Source of the DNA: Triatoma infestans
Lineage: Eukaryota; Arthropoda; Insecta; Hemiptera; Reduviidae
NCBI GenBank assembly: GCA_011037195.1
Contig: JAAEAF010000258.1
Location: forward strand, 1-64,000
Length of the DNA stretch: 64,000 bases
Direction of reading: 5' to 3'
Position numbers and translations under genes: made by a program. The notes under the pieces are model-generated. The model worked only from the letters and a program-made list of their open reading frames with translations. It did not search any database and was not told where the DNA came from. Below, piece by piece: positions 57,426-64,000 of the stretch; within the stretch, counting starts at the first letter, position 1; each line of letters begins with the position of its first letter.

Positions 57426-59264
57426 GACTGTGAATTTTTGAAAAAAAAAGAAAATACATAAAATATAATTTGAATAAGTATTATTACAATTTTACTTCTT
57501 TGAAATCTGTTTAATATTATGTAAAATTATGAAGATGTATATGCGATGTAAGTAGTAGGAAGCAGTGTGTATTCTCTGCTGTTACCAGCGCAGTTCTCAA
57601 GAAGAATAAAGATTAAAATAGAAGGAACAATATGTGAGGTTATATAACTAAATAATTTGAATCTGCAGATGTTGCGAGTTAGAAGACACAATTTAGTTGT
57701 ACAATGTATTGCAGTATGTATTAGTAAGCAATATAGGTATGTGCCATCCCTACTCTAGTGGCCATAGATGTGAAAGAAAATTATGAGAGTGACATACGGG
57801 TATAAACCTATCACTTATTTAAAAGTTTTTATGGATAAAATTGATTTTATTAATATTGTGGGTAACCTATAAATCCGGCTTAAAATTAAATGTCATATTG
57901 CTATTTATTATTTATTAGTTTTTGGGGAATCCCCCATACAATTAGAGTCAGGCTACATTTTATCAATCATTATTAGTATCGTATTTACAAATATTAAAGC
58001 AACAGCTAAATGAAAGAAACTGAGAAAAACAAGAGAATATCTGCTTACAAATATGAATATCTGCTTACAAATATGAATATCTGCTTACAAATATGAATAT
58101 CTGCTTCTTTTAAAGCAATTAATGATTTCATAGAACAGGTTCTATTATATGGAATTCATTGTTCGTGGTGAAAATATTGGGATAGGACAGGTAACTATTA
58201 AAAAGCGTTAAAGTTACAAACAGAGCAAATTTTTCTGTGGTTTAATTAAGTAAACAGAATTCTTATGTTATTTCGATTTGATGTTTACCAGAAAGTTTGA
58301 ACTGGATGAATATTTTGATTATATTAAAGGAAATATTGAGGTAGGCTGATGTAAGATTGGGCAGGACTGTTAGTGACATTATGTTCATATATTTTAGTTT
58401 ATATACTGCTGTAGTTAGCCTCATACAGGGATTTCACATCATCAGAGATTTTTGAGTATTCATTGTATTTAGCTAGGATCTGTGGGAGTTTTTTAATTTA
58501 ATTTAGTAGGATTAGGATCCAATAAATTATGCTTGAATATATCACTCAATTGGGGTGAACCTGCTATTTTTGGAGGAGGAATACTATGGATGCTATTCTT
58601 TTAATTTAAGGTAGCAACCTTTAGGAATTCTATTATCATTCAATGAGAGCATTTAATATAACCAGTTCAGGGTTAGTTTTAATATTTTATAACATGAATG
58701 GTCTGTATTAAGTTCTGTCCTGATCAACCAATTAGGGGTATTCTTATTTAAATTGAATAGAAGATCAAAATTAAATGTCTGTAACAAACGTTTTTGCTAA
58801 TAACATAGGATAATAAGTTTGCATGTAAACAAGTATAGTCCCCAATATTTTGATAATGTAATTGCAAGCCCAACTTCGAATTGTGAGAATTGTAGCAAAG
58901 AGAAATTAATCTGTGTGATTAACATTTTTAATTTTTGGCTCATTTATAATATATTTGAACCTCATAATATAATATTTATGTATAGTGGGCAACTAGAAAA
59001 CTGTTTTTTTTTTTTTAACAGCAGATTCTCACGTTATAAATGTTTGAAAAACTTCAATGAGTTCCCAGAATACTATGTTAATGTTTTATAAATTAAAGAA
59101 TTATCATATCTAGCACTTCTACAAATTACTATTTCAGGTTTTTTGCTATAAATATAATTCAATATTTCTTTTATATTAAATAGTCATTTTCTATACATAT
59201 TATCTACATATGAGTCCTCATTATATATCACATTAATTCATTAAATTAACCTACCTCAAAGTAA
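57426..59264. other. Intergenic, with a minisatellite
   Basis: AT-rich, no gene recognised. A minisatellite lies at 58036-58106. A 90-codon frame at 58819-59091 matches nothing and has no support. Confidence 0.4.
58036..58106. repeat. 20-base minisatellite
   Basis: Three perfect copies of AATATCTGCTTACAAATATG followed by a partial fourth. Confidence 0.95.
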
Positions 59265-59860
59265 ATATGGTACAATATGGTTGATTTTGAGGGGAAAACA
59301 AAAGTTGTTAAAGACCAGGATATTGTTCTAAAGCTCATAGAAGTTGAGAAGATGATTGGAATATATGTTCTTATTTGGGCAGTGACTCTCTGTTTATGGT
59401 ACTTGATAAAAGACAGTTTGTAGCGTATTTTGAGTGGCAAATATGACTGCCAATATACCTGGACCTAAACCATTGCCAATTATTGGAAATGCTTTAATGT
59501 TTGTTAAAATTTCAAATACAGATGGTAAGTTCCTTTTTTTTTAAAAAAAAAACTTTTCATTCGAGTTTTAATAAACTACTAAATTCTGATAAAAAACTTT
59601 GCTGGTTGCGCTAAATAAAAATCCTTAATCAAAAGCTTCTTCCTGGTTTTCGTAAATCGTTCCAACATGCATGGAATATAAAAAAAAAAATCGCCAAACG
59701 AGTTCCTTCCATCTTGTCTTGCACTCCATCCAGAACAACCAATATCGATCTTCATCACTTAATCTGTTTAGAGGTATCTACCAATTATATTTCTGAGATT
59801 GGTCTATTAGATTTATCCTGAACTTTAGCTAAATATATTAAGAATATATAAGGAAAATAA
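59265..59860 (+). repeat. Duplicated 5' block of the P450
   Basis: Homologous to 16105-16680: proximal upstream DNA, exon 1 and about 330 bases of intron 1 (for example TAATAAACTACTAAATTCTG and GAGATTGGTCTATTAGATTT in both). Homology ends just before the SINE-A in intron 1 of the intact gene, so the SINE may have landed after the duplication or the copy may be truncated there. Confidence 0.88.
59352..59524 (+). pseudogene. Pseudo exon 1 of the duplicated P450
   Basis: 173 bases against 172 in the intact gene. One extra A in ATAAAAGACAG shifts the frame and a TAG follows at 59421 (codon 24). The hinge phrase IPGPKPLPIIGNA is still readable after the shift and the GTAAGT donor is kept. No exon 2-10 homolog follows within the window. 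Confidence 0.88.
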
Positions 59861-59989
59861 TGTTTTTTTCATAAGAGAATTATTCGAAATAGTAATTTTT
59901 AAACTATTTTTTGCGAGTTTAAAATTATGCTTTTTTTTTGTTTTTTTGATCCTTTGCTATTCCTCAAGTTTATTAATACCTTAGTAGGC
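59861..59989. other. Spacer, T-rich
   Basis: T-runs around 59930-59950, probably the junction of the following LINE fragment. Confidence 0.35.
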
Positions 59990-61449
59990 TTTTGCCTACA
60001 AATTTAATATCCGGATTAGAGAAAGACGGACAACAATTTACCCAGCCGTCTGAAATTGCTGAATGTCTTGCGTCTCACATAGCTGAATACACATCTGACG
60101 AAGCATACGAACCGACTTTCATTGCCATCAAAAGAAGGAAAGAAAGTAAGGAAATTCACAATGTACAACATCAATGATTTGTCCATCAACGTACCGTTCA
60201 CTATGGCAGAACTAGAATCGGCACTAGAAAATTCTAAGAATTCATCTCCCGGGCCGGACAATATTCCCTATGTTTTCCTTAAAAAAATTAAATTTTTCAT
60301 CGAAACAAACCTTGTTATCCTTTTATAATCATGTATTTCTGACAAATTCCTTTCCTTCCCCATGGAAAATGGCCACAGTAATTCCCATACACAAAAAAGG
60401 AAAAGAGAAGCATTCTCCAAAAAGGTACCGTCCTATTTCTCTTACAAATTGTATGTGTAAGATAATGGAAAGAATGGTGTGTAACAGATTGAATTGCTTC
60501 ATAGAATCCCGGAACCTATTGTCACCTTACCAGTTCGGTTTCAGGCAGGGTCACTCTACTGCGGAGCCCCTGGTCATATTGAAACAGGATGCATTTCTAA
60601 GGAAAAAAATGGTAATTGCAATTTTTTTCGTTATCAAGAATGCATATGATATGGTGTGGTGATGGAAAGTGTTAGACACCCTGAACACATGGGAAATAAA
60701 TGACCATGTATTTATGTTTATCAAAAATTTTCTAAACAATGGAAAATTTAGAGTAAGGGTTGGAACAAAATTTTCTAATGTTTATGTACAGCAAAATGGT
60801 CTCCCTCAGGGTAGTACTTTAAGCGTGTTATTTTTCAAAATTGCTATTGATAGTATCACCAGACACATCCCTTCCCCTGTTAAATCGGTCCTTTTTTGCA
60901 GACGATTTCACGGTCTTCGTCACGGTAGATAATGTCCTGCAGTGGCAACGTATACTACAGCATGCTCTAGATAACCTCAGTGAGTGGTCAAAGCACAATG
61001 GGTTACAATTTTCTCCAGAGAAAACTAAGTGCATGATATTTTCTAGACAAAGACGGCAGCAACCAACCCCTCTTCTGTACATAAATGATGCTTCAATAAG
61101 AATGGTAAACCCCACTCGCTATTTAGGACTAATGGTTGACAGCAAACTTTCATGGATTCCTCACATCCGAGACATTCGTGAACATGGTCGTAAGACCATC
61201 AATATGTTGAAAATAATAGCTGGCAATAAATGGGGCGCTGATAGAGAAACACTGCTAAAGATATACCGGGCTGTAGTGAGATCAAAAATAGATTACTGCA
61301 GTTTCATATATACTTCTGCCCGAGGGACTGCCTTGAAACAGTTGGACACCGTGCATAATCAAGAAATTAGGATATCCCTAGGTGCCTTCAAAAGTAGCCC
61401 GGTGCTAAGTTTTTATGTTGATGCAATATTTTTAGTCAGCAGAGTTTGA
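59990..61449 (+). pseudogene. I/Nimb-like LINE reverse transcriptase fragment
   Basis: Plus strand, across three register changes: ELESALENSKNSSPGPDNIP, TVIPIHKKGKEKHSPKRYRPI, PYQFGFRQGHSTAEPL, IAIFFVIKNAYDMVW (a degraded first-Asp block), NGLPQGSTLSVLFF, FADDFTVFVTV in the last frame, and TRYLGLMVDSKLSWIPHI with WGADRETLLKIYRAVVRSKIDY. The second half (60841-61449) is nearly intact. No endonuclease before it and no 3' tail after it. It fills the gap between the two surviving exons of the duplicated P450. Confidence 0.85.
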
Positions 61450-61860
61450 TTTTTTTAGTTCTTTTATAATTTTAATTTTTTAATAGATTACTTAATATTA
61501 AAATAATAGAATATAATTTATATAATTATAAAAATGCAATAATAACATTTGATGAAAACATCTTAGTTTTGGTAGGTTATCGTAACACACTTAGTATTTC
61601 TATTTTTCAGTTTTTATTTTCATGTAAAAAAATTTTTTTTATATTTATTTATTGTTGATTTTGTTGTTGTATACAGGTACTGAGGAAGATTATGAAATAT
61701 AATCGAAACGTTTACCTTTAACTAAAAAAATTTTTCATTGACCAATACCCGAAAATCTATAGACATATTGAAATGAAACTAGTTTCTAAATTCATGCCTA
61801 CTGTACAGAAGGAAGAAAAGGTCACAACTCACTTAAATAATGATACAATTGATAGAACAG
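61450..61860. other. AT-rich, with a hammerhead-like motif
   Basis: At 61680-61708: CTGAGGA, then a perfect 6-base-pair stem GATTAT/ATAATC around GAAAT, then GAAAC. One unpaired A precedes the stem. No gene. Confidence 0.5.
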
Positions 61861-61869
61861 GATGTATTA

Positions 61870-61999
61870 ACCAAATTTGTTCTTTGCAAGCCTTTGTTAT
61901 CACACTGTTTTGACGGAAACTACCTGATGATGGGCGAACGCCGGCAACCTTTCAAAGACCACAAAAAAAGCTGGCAATCACGGGATAATATCTCTGATA
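61870..61999 (+). repeat. Hammerhead-like repeat, copy 3
   Basis: Related to 33463-33596: CTTTGCAAGCC, TCACACTGT, CTGATGA (61924-61930), GGGCGAACGCC, and ATATCTCTGAT at the end. The GAAA of the core reads GCAA here, so it should be inactive. It abuts the duplicated last exon block. Confidence 0.65.
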
Positions 62000-62074
62000 T
62001 TTTTTTTCAATCAGCAATAAAAAAATTATACAGACTGCTATTATATAATTTTCAGTTTATGACATCTATTTTAG

Positions 62075-62247
62075 GTAGTGTTTATGCGACGATAGTAAAC
62101 AAGATACTAATTTCTACAGTAATTAGAAACTACAAGCTTGAAACACATTTAACATTTGAACAATTAGTGTATAAATACTCCTTGCTATTGGATGTCAGCA
62201 CGGGATATCCGATCAACATTAAGCGAAGGACTTTACCAAATAATTAA
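62075..62247 (+). pseudogene. Last exon of the duplicated P450
   Basis: 173 bases, same length and phase as 56106-56278, with TTTTAG acceptor and an intact frame to TAA: SVYATIVNKILISTVIRNYKL to NIKRRTLPNN. With exons 2-10 missing upstream it cannot make a P450. Alternative reading: it belongs to a gene whose middle exons lie elsewhere, which the conserved gene order makes unlikely. Confidence 0.88.
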
Positions 62248-63300
62248 ACTTTTCCGTCATAATAGACAAGCATACTTTTTTTTATACAAATCAAATGACG
62301 TATATTTCCCTTTAATTACACTTTTTAATTCTATGTGAAAATAAATTTGATTTTCATGCCGATTGTTTTTTGGTACCCACCATTATAAATGATATTTTCT
62401 ATCGAATTTATGTTTAATTTACTTGCTTGGTCAAAATAATTCCAAAAAATAAATATAGGTTAAATGAAAGTGTTTGTCCATCTTTTCTGGATGAGCAACT
62501 TTGGACAATCGTAATCACTAGCAAATTAAAGGAAATTTGGAAATAAAATTAAAGATCTTCCCATTTTTCCTGGGAAATGGGATTGGTAGATAAATATTTT
62601 TTTATGTTGACAACAATGAAATAATGTATCAATTGTTGTATAAAAATCAATTAACAATATGACACATTTTCTCTTTATGAGTAAAAAGTTTGTCCATCTG
62701 TAATGAAAAAAGTACTGCCAATTTCCATATATATTAGTATTTAATTATATTAATTTTCTAGTAATAATCGGCAGTAATTTTATTAATATTTTTTTAATTA
62801 AAATCAGCTGGTTCTCTATCTGGGATTCTTCATACACAAGCGAATCACAAGGAATTCACACACAAGTCTTACAAAACAAGCAATCATCATACCTATCAGA
62901 CTTCTTGGAAGACAATCTACAATACCTACGGAAAGTGTTGACTGGAACAGTGTAGTTTAGCCAAACCTATAAACATTCGAACTTCCAATCCAAATACTTC
63001 GACAAATGTCTACTGTTTTCTCTCTACATGAAGAACACAACATTTCTTTCAGTACAACATTTTACAAAGACAAAATCTCTCATTGCTCTAATCCATTTGT
63101 ATAGTCTCTACTCTGTTTTACAATCGCTGACATTTTTCCTCACCGTTTAAAACGTCTATGGCTCCGAAATTTCCTTCTGAATTCATCAAGCAAACAGAAG
63201 ATATTGCTACTATTGAGCAGCTTCCCTTCGCCTGTTCATCACATCAAGGTTCAACCCACCTCATTCTATTTCCTTTTTCTACTACATTTATTCATACCTC
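62248..63300 (+). repeat. Duplicated 3' flank of the P450, block 2
   Basis: Homolog of 56279-57425, including the AATAAATTTGATTTTCATGC poly(A) region. Confidence 0.8.
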
Positions 63301-63670
63301 TCTGGGTTTAATTATCTCCGGGCTTAAGGTTTAATTATTATTTCTTGGGTTGTGTAAGTAAAATCGAATGTTTACAAAATTATATGCATACTGCTGCGTG
63401 TACAGAACAGTATACGGAACAGCTAGCATGGTGGTCGGTGGCTTAACGACCCAACGTCTACAACGGCTGCTGCAGCATGCTATATAGTTGTGCCCTATCT
63501 TGACTGTTCAGTCAACAGATATCTGTTGATAGTGAAAGGAAGTAGACCACATAGGTGACAGTTTGATAATCCGTGTTCATGTTGATAGATAATAAAAAAA
63601 AATGGTAAACTATAGTATATAGTTACATTACACGTAATTAATTGATACTGATTTTAATAGACTAAAAATA
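63301..63670. other. No gene recognised
   Basis: No element or frame identified. Confidence 0.4.
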
Positions 63671-63694
63671 TGGAGAGAAAAAAACGGACTGCCA

Positions 63695-63952
63695 GTGACA
63701 AACACCGAGAACAATCAGGCAGTTCAGAAACAACTAAAAATAAGAAAATACACTTTGACTATATGTAAATTCAAAGATGAATGGTTACAAAGAGATGAAT
63801 ATTGTAAAAAAAAAAAAAAAATATGGATAAAACATGATGGAGGAAAAGCGGTAAAAATTCATTCTAATAGCCGGAAAGATTTGACTGCAATAAAATGTGC
63901 TAAGGAAAATCAATTAATAACGTTGTTTTTTTCCAAAAACAAATTCACCTGA
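63695..63952 (+). pseudogene. Possible zinc-finger transposase-like relic
   Basis: The frame contains YTLTICKFKDEWLQRDEY and IWIKHDGGKAVKIH, loosely like the BED/TTF-type zinc-finger start of hAT-related proteins (F..EWL..E.F..W....D). The cysteine/histidine pattern is incomplete, and an ATG in another frame at 63671 (MERKKRTASDKHRE) soon runs into a stop. A weak call. Confidence 0.3.
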
Positions 63953-64000
63953 TGCTGATGATTTAAAAGTAGCAATCATAAAATTATCACAAATTTACCA

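Noticed and set aside
58819..59091. 90-codon plus-strand ORF
   Set aside because: AT-rich composition gives such frames by chance; no domain, no splice context, no paralog.

Overview
This is a window of an AT-rich insect nuclear genome. The evidence is a multi-exon cytochrome P450 with GT-AG introns, tRNA-derived SINEs, and many LINE, Ty3/Gypsy and BEL/Pao elements. The order cannot be fixed from sequence alone; the element mix suits a hemimetabolous insect such as a hemipteran, but that is a guess. I see no bacterial genes, operons or CRISPR.

The one host gene I can assemble is a CYP4-clan P450 on the + strand. It has eleven exons from 16184 to 56278. All exon phases agree and the joined reading frame is 498 codons plus stop, the normal P450 length. 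A membrane anchor, proline-rich hinge, WxxxR, AGYDTS I-helix, ExxR and FSWGPRSCPG heme loop are present in order. Its introns are packed with transposons: intron 2 (15.3 kb) holds a young Gypsy element and an R1-like LINE, intron 4 (7.5 kb) a long RNase H-bearing LINE, and intron 7 (7.6 kb) an old Gypsy element carrying a nested SINE.

The P450 sits among broken relatives. An orphan copy of exon 7 lies upstream (9624-9663). Downstream there is a segmental duplicate in which only the first exon (59352-59524, frameshifted) and last exon (62075-62247) remain, with a LINE reverse transcriptase fragment between them.

Layout: 1-6640, two copies of one LINE family facing tail to tail. 6780-9600, degenerate C-rich repeats, tandem tRNA-like units and LINE debris. 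9600-16100, orphan P450 exon, LINE ends, a long dispersed repeat with a nested SINE, BEL/Pao pieces in opposite orientations, and an RNase H LINE. 16184-56278, the P450 and its introns. 56.3-64 kb, duplicated 3' flank, the two-exon pseudogene, a LINE, and a possible zinc-finger ORF relic at the right edge.

The less ordinary signals are four copies of a repeat carrying hammerhead-ribozyme-like cores (two flank an R1-like element as an inverted pair), two SINE families (one with clear target-site duplications), a Gypsy element with 251/252 identical LTR bases but already frameshifted, and the exon-skipping P450 duplicate. I did not find evidence for a wholly new biological system.
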